This document shows, one piece after another, positions 44,008-54,761 of a DNA stretch of 64,000 bases. The notes under the pieces were generated by a model. That model was given only the letters and a program-made list of their open reading frames with translations. It was not told the DNA's origin and did no database searches. The position numbers and the translations under genes were made by a program. The stretch spans positions 108,280-172,279 of the forward strand of contig VXNK01000080.1 of assembly GCA_009840595.1 (NCBI GenBank). The letters run 5' to 3'. Each line of letters opens with the position of its first letter. The stretch's first letter is position 1. Source of the DNA: Rhodospirillaceae bacterium. Lineage in GTDB: Bacteria > Pseudomonadota > Alphaproteobacteria > Bin65.

Positions 44008-45693
44008 CTATTCCTGTGCCCGGTCGATCAGGGCCGGCGTCAGGCGCACGACATGGACGTCGGTCGCCGGGCGCTTGCCGGTTTCGCTGCGGATCACCCG
44101 GCGTATCGCGGCCCGCACCGCCTGTTCAAGCTTTTCGTCGTCGCGCCGCCCGCCCGGCGACAGGCCGTCCACCGCCTCGTCCACGGCGTCGATCAGCGCG
44201 TCGTACAGCGCGTCGTCCCGCCCCTCGTCCTCGCCGCCGAGGCCGGCCAGGGTGACGATGGCGTCTTCCAGCAGTTCGCCCCTTGCGTCGACCACGACGG
44301 TCGCCACGGCGGCGCCGTTATCCATCAGGCGGCGGCGTTCGCGGATGACCGGGCCGTCGACCGGCAGCAGGTTTTCGCCCTCGACCGCGAGACGGCCGCT
44401 GTGGACCTTCTCGACGATGGCCGCCGGTCCGGGCGCCAGGCGGACCATCTCGCCGTTGGTGGCGACGACGGCCTGGGGCGTCTGGCAGCGGCGCGCCAGC
44501 CGGCGGTGTTCGTGCAAGTGGCGGCGCTCGCCGTGGACCGGCACCGCGATCTGCGGCCGGATCCACTGATACATGTCGACCAGCTCGTCGCGCGCCGGGT
44601 GGCCGCTGACATGGACGAAATGGTCGGATTCGGTGACGACCTCGACGCCGCGGTGCACCAGCATGTCCTGCACCCGCGCGATGGCGCGTTCGTTGCCGGG
44701 GATCTTGCGCGAGGAGAAAATCACGGCATCGCCTTCGTCGAGGCCGATCTTGGGATGGCTGCCCACAGCGATCCGGGCCAGCGCCGCGCGCGGCTCGCCC
44801 TGGCTGCCGGTGCAGGCGATCAGGACCCGGTCGCGCGGCAGCTTCGCGGCGTCCTCCTCGCCGAGAAAGCGCGGCCAATCCCGCAGATAGCCGTTTTCGC
44901 GGGCGGCCTCGTCCATCCGGCGCAGGGACCGGCCGCACAGGGCGGCGTGCCGGCCGGTCGCCTTGGCGACCGCGGCAATCGTCTCGAGCCGCGCGACGTT
45001 CGACGCGAAGGAGGCGATCGCCACCCGCCTGTCGTACTTCCCGACCAGTTCGATCAGGCTCTGCCGGACATCGGCCTCCGAGCCGGATCGGCCCTCCTCG
45101 AACACGTTGGTCGAATCGCCGATCAGCGCCAGAACGCCGTCATCGCCGATCCGGCGCAGCGCCGCCTCGTCGACCGGCGCGCCGATCAGCGGGTCCGGGT
45201 CGAGCTTCCAGTCGCCGGTGTGGAACACGGCGCCCAGCGGCGTGCGGATCAGCAGGGCGTTCGGCTCCGGGATCGAATGGGTGAGGCGTATGAGCTCGAT
45301 CCCGAACGGACCGACCTCGAAGGGCGCGCCGGGTTCGATCGGGGTGATCCGGGCCTCGTCCTCCAGGTCGGCTTCGGCCAGCTTGCGCTTCAGCACCGAT
45401 GCGGTGAAGCCGGTGGCGTAGATCGGGCATTTCAGCCGGGGCCAGAGATGCGGCACCGCGCCGATATGATCCTCATGGGCATGGGTCAGGACCAGGCCGG
45501 CCAGCCGGTCCCGGCGCTCGACGATGAATTTCGGGTCGGGCGTGATCACCTCGATGCCGGGGATCGTGGGATCGCCGAACGTCACGCCCAGATCGACCAT
45601 CAGCCAACTGCCGCGATAGCCGAACAGGTTGAGGTTCATGCCGATTTCGCCGGCGCCGCCGAGCGGCAGGAAATGGAGCGCGTCGCCGCTCAT
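44008..45693 (-). CDS. rnj: Ribonuclease J
   Basis: FLPLGGAGEIGMNLNLFGY; LTHAHEDHIGAVPHLW; ACTGSQGEPRAAL. Confidence 0.93.
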   Translation of the reverse strand: MSGDALHFLPLGGAGEIGMNLNLFGYRGSWLMVDLGVTFGDPTIPGIEVITPDPKFIVERRDRLAGLVLTHAHEDHIGAVPHLWPRLKCPIYATGFTASVLKRKLAEADLEDEARITPIEPGAPFEVGPFGIELIRLTHSIPEPNALLIRTPLGAVFHTGDWKLDPDPLIGAPVDEAALRRIGDDGVLALIGDSTNVFEEGRSGSEADVRQSLIELVGKYDRRVAIASFASNVARLETIAAVAKATGRHAALCGRSLRRMDEAARENGYLRDWPRFLGEEDAAKLPRDRVLIACTGSQGEPRAALARIAVGSHPKIGLDEGDAVIFSSRKIPGNERAIARVQDMLVHRGVEVVTESDHFVHVSGHPARDELVDMYQWIRPQIAVPVHGERRHLHEHRRLARRCQTPQAVVATNGEMVRLAPGPAAIVEKVHSGRLAVEGENLLPVDGPVIRERRRLMDNGAAVATVVVDARGELLEDAIVTLAGLGGEDEGRDDALYDALIDAVDEAVDGLSPGGRRDDEKLEQAVRAAIRRVIRSETGKRPATDVHVVRLTPALIDRAQE

Positions 45694-46460
45694 GCGCGGT
45701 TTCTGGCATGAATTTCGAGCAGGCCGCGCAGGGTGACATCGGGGTCCTGCACATCGATGGCGTCGGTCGCCGCGCAGAAGGTCTCGGCCAGGCCGCCGGT
45801 CGCCACCACTTTCATCGGCGCGCCGAACTCTTCCCGGGTGCGCCGGACCAGCCCTTCGATCAGGCCGACATAGCCCCAGTAGACCCCGGATTGCATGGCC
45901 GGGACGGTCGCGGTGCCGATCACGGCGGGCGGGCGGCGCACGTCGATGCGCGGCAGCTGCGCCGCGGCCCGGTGCAGCGCATCGACGGAATGGGCCGCCG
46001 AAGGCGCGATGGCGCCGCCGCAATAGTTGCCCGCCCCGTCCACCACGTCGAGGGTCGTCGCCGTGCCGAAGTCGATGACGATCAGCGGCCCGCCATGCGC
46101 CGCGAAGGCGCCGACGGCGTTGGCGATCCGGTCGGCGCCGACCTCTTCGGGCGCGTCGGTCAGCAGTTCGATGCCGGGCCGGACGTCGGCGTCGCCGATG
46201 ACCAGCGGCTCGACCCCGAAATGGTCCCGGCACAGGGAGCGCAGGCTGAAATCGTTGCTCGGCACCACATTGGCGATGGCCGCGGCGTCGACCGCGCGGC
46301 GCTTCAGCCCCTTCATGTCGAACAGCTGCATCATCCAGACCGCCAGTTCGTCGGCCGTCCGGTCGCCCTTCGTCGTGCTGCGCCAGATGCCGCGCCATTC
46401 CGCGCCGTCATGCACGCCGAAAACGATATTCGTGTTGCCGGAATCGATCGCGAGCAGCAT
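45690..46460 (-). CDS. coaX: Type III pantothenate kinase
   Basis: MLLAIDSGNTNIVFGVHDGAEW; VIDFGTATTLDVVD. Confidence 0.94.
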   Translation of the reverse strand: MLLAIDSGNTNIVFGVHDGAEWRGIWRSTTKGDRTADELAVWMMQLFDMKGLKRRAVDAAAIANVVPSNDFSLRSLCRDHFGVEPLVIGDADVRPGIELLTDAPEEVGADRIANAVGAFAAHGGPLIVIDFGTATTLDVVDGAGNYCGGAIAPSAAHSVDALHRAAAQLPRIDVRRPPAVIGTATVPAMQSGVYWGYVGLIEGLVRRTREEFGAPMKVVATGGLAETFCAATDAIDVQDPDVTLRGLLEIHARNRA

Positions 46461-47263
46461 CAGCGCGCCTCGCCGGAGAAGACTTCGCCGCTATGGACGG
46501 TTTCCCGCCCGGCCGCCGTCTCGAGGATCAGGGCGCCGTCGCGATCGAGGCCGCCGAAACGGCCTGCAACGCTGCGTTCGGACAGGACGACCCGAATTTC
46601 CGAGCCCACCGGCCCGGCCCGGTCGAGCCACGCCCTGCGGATGCAATCGAAGCCGTCGCCGATCCACCGAACCATCCACCCGTCGAGCGACCGGCTGAGC
46701 CGGGCCAGCACGGTTTCGGCATCGAGCCGGCCGCTGCCCTGTGCGCTCAGGCTGGTCGCAGGCCGCAACGCGTCGGCCGGAGCGCTGACGACGTTCAGTC
46801 CGATGCCGAGGACGATCCATTCCAGCGCGCCGTTGGAGCCGATCGAGGATTCGGGAAGGATTCCGGCGATTTTTTCCCCGCCGGCCAGCACGTCGTTCGG
46901 CCATTTGCACATGACCGCCGAAGGCCCGCCGATCAACGCCGCGACCGTATCGTGGACCGCCAGGGCAGCGACATAGCCGATCTGCCCGGCGTACCGCGGC
47001 GCGACGGCCGGCCGGAAGACGAAAGAGGCATACAGGTTGCCGCGCGGCGATTCCCATTGCCGGCTGTACCGCCCGCGGCCGGCGGTCTGGGTCTCGGCAA
47101 CGACGATTGTCCGATCCGGCGCGCCCTGCTGCGCCAGGCGCCGGGCCTCGTCGTTCGTGCTCGCGACGGCGCCCAGGCGGTGCAGGCGGAACCCGGCGGG
47201 AAGAGCGGCGGCCTCGCGAAGACCGCCTTCGGCGCCCCGGATTTCCGGTAACCGCGGTTCCAC
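46460..47263 (-). CDS. birA: Biotin-[acetyl-CoA-carboxylase] ligase
   Basis: VVAETQTAGRGRYSRQWESPRGNLYASFV; MCKWPNDVLAGGEKIAGIL. Confidence 0.93.
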   Translation of the reverse strand: MEPRLPEIRGAEGGLREAAALPAGFRLHRLGAVASTNDEARRLAQQGAPDRTIVVAETQTAGRGRYSRQWESPRGNLYASFVFRPAVAPRYAGQIGYVAALAVHDTVAALIGGPSAVMCKWPNDVLAGGEKIAGILPESSIGSNGALEWIVLGIGLNVVSAPADALRPATSLSAQGSGRLDAETVLARLSRSLDGWMVRWIGDGFDCIRRAWLDRAGPVGSEIRVVLSERSVAGRFGGLDRDGALILETAAGRETVHSGEVFSGEAR

Positions 47264-47267
47264 GACC

Positions 47268-48713
47268 CTAGCCGCCGGTCAGGCTGAACACGGCCGTATC
47301 GGCCGCGCCGACGAGCAGGCTCGGAAACAGGAAGAACAGCAGGGTCGCCATGCCGGCGACGAACTGGATGGCGCCGAGGTCGCGGCCGGGCCGGGGATCG
47401 AGCGCGTCTTCCGGCTCGTCGAAATACATCACCTTGACGATGCGGATGTAATAGTAGGCGCCGACCACGCTGGTCACCAGCCCGATCACGGCAAGGAAAT
47501 ACAGCCCGGCCTCGACCGCCGCCAGGAAGACGTAGAGCTTGGCGTAGAAGCCGGCGAGCGGCGGGATGCCCGCCATGGAGAACATGAAGATCAGCATCAT
47601 GGCCGCCATGAGCGGATTGGTGCGCGACAGGCCGGTCAGGTCGTCGATCTCCTCCACCATCCGGCCGCTGCGCTGCATCGCCAGGATCACGGCGAAGGCG
47701 CCCAGTGTCATCACGATGTAGATCGCCATGTAGACCAGCACGGCGCTGTAGCCCTCGCCGGTGCCCGACGCCAGACCGACCAGGGCATAGCCGATATGGC
47801 CGATCGAACTGTAGGCCATCAGCCGCTTGATGTTGGTCTGGGCGATCGCCGCGAAGGTGCCGAGCACCATCGAGGCGATGGCCAGAACGATGACGATCTG
47901 GCTCCACTGCTTGACGAGGCCGCCGAACGGGCCGGCGAGCACGCTCACGAGCAGGCCCATCGCGGCCAGCTTCGGCGCCGCCGCAAAGAAGGCCGTCACC
48001 GGGGTCGGCGCGCCTTCGTAGACGTCCGGCGTCCACATATGGAACGGCACGGCGGAAACCTTGAAGGCCAGGCCGACCATGACGAGGACCAGACCGACGA
48101 TCAGACCGACCGAGGGCGCGGAGGCGCCGGTCAGCTGGGCGGCGAGGCCGGCGAAGGCCGTGGTGCCGCTGAAGCCGTAGACCAGCGAAGCGCCGAACAG
48201 CAGCATCCCGGACGCCAGCGCGCCGAGCACGAAATATTTCAGGCCGGCCTCGCTCGACTTGACGGAATCGCGCCGGATCGCGGCGACGACGTAGAGCGAC
48301 AGGCTCTGCAGTTCGAGCCCGATATAGAGGGACAGCAGGTCGCTGGCCGAAACCATGACCATCATGCCGAGCGCCGCCAGCACGATCAGCACCGGGTATT
48401 CGAAGCGCTCGATCGCCTCGCGGGCGTTGTAGCCGACCGACAGGACGATGCCGACCGCCGAGGCCAGCAGGATGCCGACCTTCAGGAAGGTCGTGTAGCC
48501 GTTGCTCACGAACATGCCGGCAAAAGCCGACCGGCTCTCGACCGGCGACATCCAGACCGTAACGGCGGCGGCCGCGACCAGCGCCAGGATCGACAGCACC
48601 GAGACCAGCCGGAACGAGCCTTCGCCCCGGAACACGCCGATCATCAGCAGGACCATCGCCGCCACGGCGACGAACATTTCCGCTGCGGCATATTCCAAGT
48701 TCGGCAGGATCAT
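47268..48713 (-). CDS. nuoN: NADH-quinone oxidoreductase subunit N
   Basis: Proton-translocating subunit motifs, operon position. Confidence 0.95.
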   Translation of the reverse strand: MILPNLEYAAAEMFVAVAAMVLLMIGVFRGEGSFRLVSVLSILALVAAAAVTVWMSPVESRSAFAGMFVSNGYTTFLKVGILLASAVGIVLSVGYNAREAIERFEYPVLIVLAALGMMVMVSASDLLSLYIGLELQSLSLYVVAAIRRDSVKSSEAGLKYFVLGALASGMLLFGASLVYGFSGTTAFAGLAAQLTGASAPSVGLIVGLVLVMVGLAFKVSAVPFHMWTPDVYEGAPTPVTAFFAAAPKLAAMGLLVSVLAGPFGGLVKQWSQIVIVLAIASMVLGTFAAIAQTNIKRLMAYSSIGHIGYALVGLASGTGEGYSAVLVYMAIYIVMTLGAFAVILAMQRSGRMVEEIDDLTGLSRTNPLMAAMMLIFMFSMAGIPPLAGFYAKLYVFLAAVEAGLYFLAVIGLVTSVVGAYYYIRIVKVMYFDEPEDALDPRPGRDLGAIQFVAGMATLLFFLFPSLLVGAADTAVFSLTGG

Positions 48714-48725
48714 GGCGCCGTGCTC

Positions 48726-50318
48726 CTACCGCGCCGCGAAACAGGCTTCGTTGACCCGGCAGGCGCCGGCCTTGAAGCTTGTCAGCAGGTTCTTCACCGA
48801 CGCGTCGAACACGTCGAGGAACGGCTCGGGCCAGATGCCCATCCAGAGCACCAGGATGACCAGCGGCGCGAAGATCGCGACCTCGCGCGGGTGGAGGTCT
48901 TTCATCCGCATCAGGTCCGGCTTGACCAGTTCGCCGAAGATGATCCGGCGGTAGAGCCACAGCATGTAGGCGGCGCCGAGGATCACGCCGGTCGCCGCCA
49001 GGGCCGCGGCCCAGACGTTGACCTGGAAAACGCCGAACAGCACCAGGAACTCGCCGATGAAGCCGCTCGTGCCCGGCAGGCCGACCGAGGCCAGCGTGAA
49101 CACCATGAACACGGCCGCGTAGCGCGGCATCCGGTGGACCAGCCCGCCGTAGCGGTCGATCCGCCGGGTGTGGAGCCGGTCGTAGACCACCCCGACGCAC
49201 AGGAAGAGCGCGGCCGAGACGATGCCGTGGGACAGCATCTGGAACATGGCGCCGGTCACCGCCTGCTCGCCCAACAGGTTATCGGGCAGACTGCCGGCGC
49301 TGAATTGCACGGTCGCCGCGAAAATGCCGAGGGTCACGAAACCCATATGGGCGACCGACGAATAGGCGATCAGCTTCTTCATGTCCTCCTGGGCCAGCGC
49401 GACCAGCGAGGTGTAGATGATCGCTACGATGCTCAGCGTGTAGACCAGCGGCGCGAAATAGACCGAGGCGTCCGGGAACATCGGCAGCGAAAAGCGCAGG
49501 AAGCCGTAGCCGCCCATCTTCAGCAGCACGCCGGCGAGGATGACCGAGCCCGCCGTCGGCGCCTCGACATGGGCGTCCGGCAGCCAGGTATGGACCGGCC
49601 ACATCGGCAGCTTCACAGCGAAGGAGGCGAAGAAGGCGAGCCACAGCCATTTCTGCGCTTCGGGGCTGAAGCCGGTTTCCCGGGCGAACCTGAGCAGTTC
49701 GACGATGTCGGTGGTGCCCTGCCCGGCCGACTTGCTGAGGAAGTACATCGCCATGACGGCGACCAGCATCAGGACCGAGCCGAGCAGGGTGTAGAGGAAG
49801 AATTTGAACGCCGAATAGACCCGCCGGTCGCCGCCCCAGACGCCGATGATCAGGAACATCGGCAGCAGCACGCCTTCGAAGAAAACATAGAAGGTGACAA
49901 GGTCGAGGGCGCAGAAGGTGCCGACCATGAAGGTTTCGAGCACCAGGAACGCCGCCATGAATTCGCGCACCCGGGACTTGATCTCCCAGCTGCACAGGAT
50001 GCAGAGCGGCGTCAGCAGGGTCGACAGCAGGACGAACATCATCGAGATGCCGTCCACGCCCATGTGGTAGCTCAGCGTGTAGCCGCCCGGAAAGCTGAAC
50101 CAGGCCACCTTTTCGACGAACTGGAAGTCCGCCGTCCCGGTTTCGAAGTTGATCCAGATCAGCAGCGAGATCAGGAAGGTCGCGAGCGAGGCCCACAGGG
50201 CGAGCCAGCGGGCGTTGCGGTCCGTCGCCTCCCGGTCGCCGCGCACCATAACGAGAATCAGCAGCGCCCCGACCAGCGGGGCGAAGGTGACGATGCTGAG
50301 CAGCGGCCAGGTTTCCAT
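48726..50318 (-). CDS. nuoM: NADH-quinone oxidoreductase subunit M
   Basis: [28 protein letters not shown]. Confidence 0.95.
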   Translation of the reverse strand: METWPLLSIVTFAPLVGALLILVMVRGDREATDRNARWLALWASLATFLISLLIWINFETGTADFQFVEKVAWFSFPGGYTLSYHMGVDGISMMFVLLSTLLTPLCILCSWEIKSRVREFMAAFLVLETFMVGTFCALDLVTFYVFFEGVLLPMFLIIGVWGGDRRVYSAFKFFLYTLLGSVLMLVAVMAMYFLSKSAGQGTTDIVELLRFARETGFSPEAQKWLWLAFFASFAVKLPMWPVHTWLPDAHVEAPTAGSVILAGVLLKMGGYGFLRFSLPMFPDASVYFAPLVYTLSIVAIIYTSLVALAQEDMKKLIAYSSVAHMGFVTLGIFAATVQFSAGSLPDNLLGEQAVTGAMFQMLSHGIVSAALFLCVGVVYDRLHTRRIDRYGGLVHRMPRYAAVFMVFTLASVGLPGTSGFIGEFLVLFGVFQVNVWAAALAATGVILGAAYMLWLYRRIIFGELVKPDLMRMKDLHPREVAIFAPLVILVLWMGIWPEPFLDVFDASVKNLLTSFKAGACRVNEACFAAR

Positions 50319-50321
50319 CGC

Positions 50322-52286
50322 CTAGCCCCACAGCCCGAAGACGAAGAGGGAGACGAAGCCGAAGGCGCCGATCAGCACGGCGAAGGCGTAGTGGTAGACG
50401 TAGCCGGTCTGCAGCAGGGCGGCGAGGCGCGAGCCGCCCCGGGTCGCGACCGCGGCGCCGTCCGGGCCGAAGCGGTCGATGGTGCCGCCGTCGCCCTTCT
50501 GCCACAGGCCGCGGCCGACGATCATGGCCGGGCGCACGAAGAGCCGGTCGTACAGTTCGTCGAAATACCACTTGTGGAGCAGGAAGTAGTAGAGGCCACG
50601 GAGGCGTTTCGCGAGCGCCTTCGGCCAGGCCGGACGCAGCATGTACAGGGCGTAGGCGAGCCCGATCCCGGCCAGGCCGGCGACCACGGGCAGGACCTTG
50701 ACCCAGGCCGGCACATGGTGCGCGGCATCGAGGATCGCGCCGTTCTCGCGCATGTAGATCGAGTCGCCCCAGAAGCCGCTCCAGTCGTGGCCGGCGAACC
50801 AGGCGACGGCGATCGCGCCGGCGAAGACCGAGCCGAAGGCCAGCACGAACAGCGGCGCCAGCATGACCATCGGCGATTCGTGGACATGGGCCTGGACCTC
50901 GGCCGGCGCCCGGCTCTCGCCGTGGAAGGTCATGATGATCAGCCGCCAGGAATAGAAGGCGGTCATGATCGCCGCGGCGATGCCCATCCAGAAGGCGAAC
51001 AGGCCGAGCCCGGTGTGGGCGCCGAACGCCGCCTCGAGGATCAGGTCCTTGGAATAGAAGCCGGCGAAGCCGAAGACGAAGGGAATGCCGACCCCGGCCA
51101 GCGCCAGCGAGCCGATCCACATCAGGATGTAGGTCGTCTGCATCTTGCGCCACAGGCCGCCCATGCGGCGCATGTCCTGCTCGTCCGACATGCCGTGGAT
51201 GACCGAGCCGGCGCCGAGGAACAGCAGCGCTTTGAAGAAGGCGTGGGTCATCAGGTGGAACATCGCGACCGGATAGGCGCCGATGCCGGCGGCGAAGAAC
51301 ATGTAGCCGAGCTGCGAACAGGTCGAATAGGCGATGACGCGCTTGATGTCGTTCTGCACCAGGCCGACGGTCGCGGCGAAAAAGGCGGTGAGCGCCCCGA
51401 CCGTGACGACGGTCGCGAGGGCGAGCGGCGCGAATTCGAACATCGGCGACAGGCGGCACACCATGAACACGCCCGCCGTCACCATGGTGGCGGCGTGGAT
51501 CAGGGCGGAAACAGGCGTCGGGCCCTCCATCGCGTCGGGCAGCCAGGTGTGCAGCAGGATCTGGGCCGACTTGCCCATGGCGCCGATGAACAGGAGGATG
51601 CAGGTCCAGTCGAGCGCGGTCTGGCCGTCGATGACGTAGCCGCCGACGGTGGTGATTTCCTTGCCGGGCAGCTCCCGCGCCGCCGGCAGCACGGTCGAGA
51701 AGTCGAGCGAACCGAAAATGGCGAACACGGCGAAGATGCCGAGTGCGAAGCCGAAATCGCCGATCCGGTTGACCAGGAACGCCTTGATCGCCGCGGCGTT
51801 GGCGCTCTCGCGCTTGTACCAGAAACCGATCAGCAGGTAGGAGCACAGGCCGACGCCTTCCCAGCCGAAGAACATCTGGGCGAAGTTCTCCGCCGTCACC
51901 AGCATCAGCATGGAGAAGGTGAACAGGCTGAGATAGGCGAAGAACCGCGGCTTGTGCGGGTCGTGGCCCATATAGCCGATCGAGTAGACGTGGACGACGG
52001 CGGAGACCAGCGCCACCACCACGACCATGACGGCGGCGAGCGTATCGAAGCGCAGCGCCCAGTCGACGCTCAGGTCGCCCGACGCCATCCAGGTGAACAG
52101 GCGGATCGGCTCCTGCGGGCCGGTCTTCGCGAAGCCGACCTCGTACAGGATGATCGCGCCCAGCACCGCGGAGACGCAGAGCAGGCCGGACGTGACGTAC
52201 ATCGAGGCCCGGTCCCCGATCCGCCGGCCGAACAGCCCCGCGATAACGGCGCCGAGCAGCGGCAGGAAGATGGCAGCGACATACAT
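50322..52286 (-). CDS. nuoL: NADH-quinone oxidoreductase subunit L
   Basis: LLHTWLPDAMEGPTPVSALIHAATMVTAGVFM. Confidence 0.95.
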   Translation of the reverse strand: MYVAAIFLPLLGAVIAGLFGRRIGDRASMYVTSGLLCVSAVLGAIILYEVGFAKTGPQEPIRLFTWMASGDLSVDWALRFDTLAAVMVVVVALVSAVVHVYSIGYMGHDPHKPRFFAYLSLFTFSMLMLVTAENFAQMFFGWEGVGLCSYLLIGFWYKRESANAAAIKAFLVNRIGDFGFALGIFAVFAIFGSLDFSTVLPAARELPGKEITTVGGYVIDGQTALDWTCILLFIGAMGKSAQILLHTWLPDAMEGPTPVSALIHAATMVTAGVFMVCRLSPMFEFAPLALATVVTVGALTAFFAATVGLVQNDIKRVIAYSTCSQLGYMFFAAGIGAYPVAMFHLMTHAFFKALLFLGAGSVIHGMSDEQDMRRMGGLWRKMQTTYILMWIGSLALAGVGIPFVFGFAGFYSKDLILEAAFGAHTGLGLFAFWMGIAAAIMTAFYSWRLIIMTFHGESRAPAEVQAHVHESPMVMLAPLFVLAFGSVFAGAIAVAWFAGHDWSGFWGDSIYMRENGAILDAAHHVPAWVKVLPVVAGLAGIGLAYALYMLRPAWPKALAKRLRGLYYFLLHKWYFDELYDRLFVRPAMIVGRGLWQKGDGGTIDRFGPDGAAVATRGGSRLAALLQTGYVYHYAFAVLIGAFGFVSLFVFGLWG

Positions 52287-52293
52287 GCTGCGT

Positions 52294-52605
52294 TCAGCCC
52301 TTCATCACGTTCACGTCTTCCACCGCGATGGAGCCGCGGTTGCGGAAGTAGATGACGAGGATGGCGAGCCCGATGGCGGCCTCGGCAGCGGCCACGGTGA
52401 GCACGAACATCGCGAAGATCTGGCCGACCAGGTCCTTCAGCGCCCAGGAGAAGGCGACCAGGTTGATGTTGACGGCGAGCAGGATCAGCTCGACCGACAT
52501 CAGGATGATGATGACGTTCTTCCGGTTCAGGAAAATGCCGAAGATCCCGATGGTGAACAGGATCGCGGCGACCGTCAGATAGTGCGCGAGGCCGATCTCC
52601 CACAT
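52294..52605 (-). CDS. nuoK: NADH-quinone oxidoreductase subunit K
   Basis: [38 protein letters not shown]. Confidence 0.95.
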   Translation of the reverse strand: MWEIGLAHYLTVAAILFTIGIFGIFLNRKNVIIILMSVELILLAVNINLVAFSWALKDLVGQIFAMFVLTVAAAEAAIGLAILVIYFRNRGSIAVEDVNVMKG

Positions 52606-52609
52606 CGTC

Positions 52610-53224
52610 TCAGACGCCCTCCCCCGGCCGCACCTGCTTCAGCTCCACCGTCTCCTCTCGGCGGCGGCGGACCTGCTCGCCGATCTTCTGCTTGCGCACG
52701 CCGGGGCGCTGGCGCAGCGTCAATACGATGGCACCGACCATGGCGACGAACAGCACCATGCCGGCAAGCTGGAACAGGTAGATGTACTTCGTGTAGAGCA
52801 GCCGGCCGAGCATCTCGGTATTGGTGAGCGCGCTGTCCTCCGGCACCTTTTCGGTCAGCGCGCCCTTTACCTCGGGGGCCACGGCCCAGATGCCGCCGAC
52901 GAAGACGATCTCGCCGAGCAGGATCGCCGCGATCAGGCCGCCTACCGGCAGGTAGCGCTGAAAGCCCTCGCGCAGTTCGACGAAGTTGATGTCCAGCATC
53001 ATGACGACGAACAGGAACAGCACGGCGACGGCGCCGACATAGACGATCACCAGGATCATCGCGAGGAACTCGGCCCCGGTCAGCACGAACAGCCCGGCGG
53101 CGTTGAAGAAGGTGAGCACCAGGAACAGGACGGAATGGACCGGGTTGCGCGCCGTCACCACCATGACGGCGGCGGCCACGGCGATGAAGGCGAACAGGTA
53201 GAAGGCGAGGGCTTGCAGGATCAT
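52610..53224 (-). CDS. nuoJ: NADH-quinone oxidoreductase subunit J
   Basis: [27 protein letters not shown]. Confidence 0.94.
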   Translation of the reverse strand: MILQALAFYLFAFIAVAAAVMVVTARNPVHSVLFLVLTFFNAAGLFVLTGAEFLAMILVIVYVGAVAVLFLFVVMMLDINFVELREGFQRYLPVGGLIAAILLGEIVFVGGIWAVAPEVKGALTEKVPEDSALTNTEMLGRLLYTKYIYLFQLAGMVLFVAMVGAIVLTLRQRPGVRKQKIGEQVRRRREETVELKQVRPGEGV

Positions 53225-53230
53225 CGGCGG

Positions 53231-53710
53231 CTACCGGTAGGGCGCGTCGGCGGCGAGCGCCTGCGCAATTTCGGTTTCCCAACGGTCGCCGTTCGCCAGT
53301 AATTTCTCCTTGTTGTACATCAGCTCTTCGCGCGTCTCGGCCGCGAATTCGAAATTCGGCCCCTCGACGATGGCATCGACCGGGCAGGCCTCCTCGCAGA
53401 AGCCGCAATAGATGCATTTCGTCATGTCGATGTCGTAGCGCGTCGTCCGGCGGCTGCCGTCGGCGCGCGGCTCGGCCTCGATGGTGATCGCCTGGGCCGG
53501 GCAGATCGCCTCGCACAGCTTGCAGGCGATGCAGCGCTCCTCGCCGTTCGCGTAGCGGCGCAGGGCGTGCTCGCCGCGGAAGCGCGGGCTGAGCGGCCCT
53601 TTCTCATAGGGGTAATTGATCGTCACCTTGGGCTTGAAGAAATAGACCAGCGTCTTCCACAGGCCGACGCCGATCTCCCAGAGCAGGACGGTTCGTGCCG
53701 CGCGCAGCAT
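53231..53710 (-). CDS. nuoI: NADH-quinone oxidoreductase subunit I
   Basis: Two 4Fe-4S motifs: [32 protein letters not shown]. Confidence 0.95.
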   Translation of the reverse strand: MLRAARTVLLWEIGVGLWKTLVYFFKPKVTINYPYEKGPLSPRFRGEHALRRYANGEERCIACKLCEAICPAQAITIEAEPRADGSRRTTRYDIDMTKCIYCGFCEEACPVDAIVEGPNFEFAAETREELMYNKEKLLANGDRWETEIAQALAADAPYR

Positions 53711-53723
53711 GGTTCTCGCTCCC

Positions 53724-54755
53724 CTAGGCCGGCAGCCAGCCGGCGTACAGCAACACGCCGGAATACGCCACGACGGCGATCAGCGACAGGGGCAGGAAGA
53801 CCTTCCAGCCCAGCCGCATCAGCTGGTCGTAGCGATAGCGCGGCAGCGTCGCACGGACCCAGATAAAGACGAACAGCAGGAACGCGATCTTCAGGGCCAG
53901 CCAGATCGGCCCCGGGATCCAGTTCAGCCAGGAAACGTCGAGCGGCGGCAGCCAGCCGCCCATGAACAGGACGGCGGTGATGCCGCTCATCATGATCATG
54001 TTGATGTATTCGCCCAGGAAGAACAGAGCGAACGGAAAGGCGGAATATTCGACGAAATAGCCGGCGACCAGTTCGGCCTCGGCCTCCGGCAGGTCGAAGG
54101 GGTGGCGGTTCGTTTCCGCCAGCGCGGAGATGAAGAACACCACGAACATCGGCGCCAGCGGGATCCAGTACCAGTTCCAGAAGCCGCCCTGCTGGGCGAG
54201 CACGATCTCCGCAAGGTTGAGCGAACCGGCTACGATCAGCACCGTGATCAACACGAAGCCGATGGAGACTTCGTAGGACACCATCTGGGCCGCCGAGCGC
54301 AGGGCGCCGAGAAAGGCGTAGCGCGAATTGCTCGCCCAGCCGGCCATGATGATGCCGTAGACGCCGAGCGAGGAAATCGCGAAGAGATAGAGCACGCCGA
54401 CGTTGATGTTGGAGATGACCCACACGCCGCTCTCGCTCTGCCCCAGCGGGATGACCGCCCAGGCGATCAGGGCGAGGGTGAAGGTCAGGACCGGCGCGAA
54501 CAGGAACACCGCCCGGTTGGCGCCGGACGGAATCACCGTCTCCTTCATCAGCAGCTTGAGGCCGTCGGCCATCGGCTGCAGCAGGCCGAACGGACCGACC
54601 ACGTTCGGCCCCTTGCGCAGCATCATCGCGGCGAGGACCTTGCGCTCGTACCAGGTCAGCAGCGCCATGCCGACCAGCAGCGGCACGACGATCAGCAGGA
54701 TCCAGCCGATCAGGATCAGCGCCGGCAGGGCGTAGCCTTCCCAGAACACCATCAT
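53724..54755 (-). CDS. nuoH: NADH-quinone oxidoreductase subunit H
   Basis: [28 protein letters not shown]. Confidence 0.95.
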   Translation of the reverse strand: MMVFWEGYALPALILIGWILLIVVPLLVGMALLTWYERKVLAAMMLRKGPNVVGPFGLLQPMADGLKLLMKETVIPSGANRAVFLFAPVLTFTLALIAWAVIPLGQSESGVWVISNINVGVLYLFAISSLGVYGIIMAGWASNSRYAFLGALRSAAQMVSYEVSIGFVLITVLIVAGSLNLAEIVLAQQGGFWNWYWIPLAPMFVVFFISALAETNRHPFDLPEAEAELVAGYFVEYSAFPFALFFLGEYINMIMMSGITAVLFMGGWLPPLDVSWLNWIPGPIWLALKIAFLLFVFIWVRATLPRYRYDQLMRLGWKVFLPLSLIAVVAYSGVLLYAGWLPA

Positions 54756-54761
54756 GGGGCG

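Noticed and set aside
47037-52355. 1772-aa plus-strand ORF opposite nuo genes
   Set aside because: Low-complexity H/R/Q/D-rich translation antisense to well-conserved nuoL/M/N; a high-GC frame artefact.
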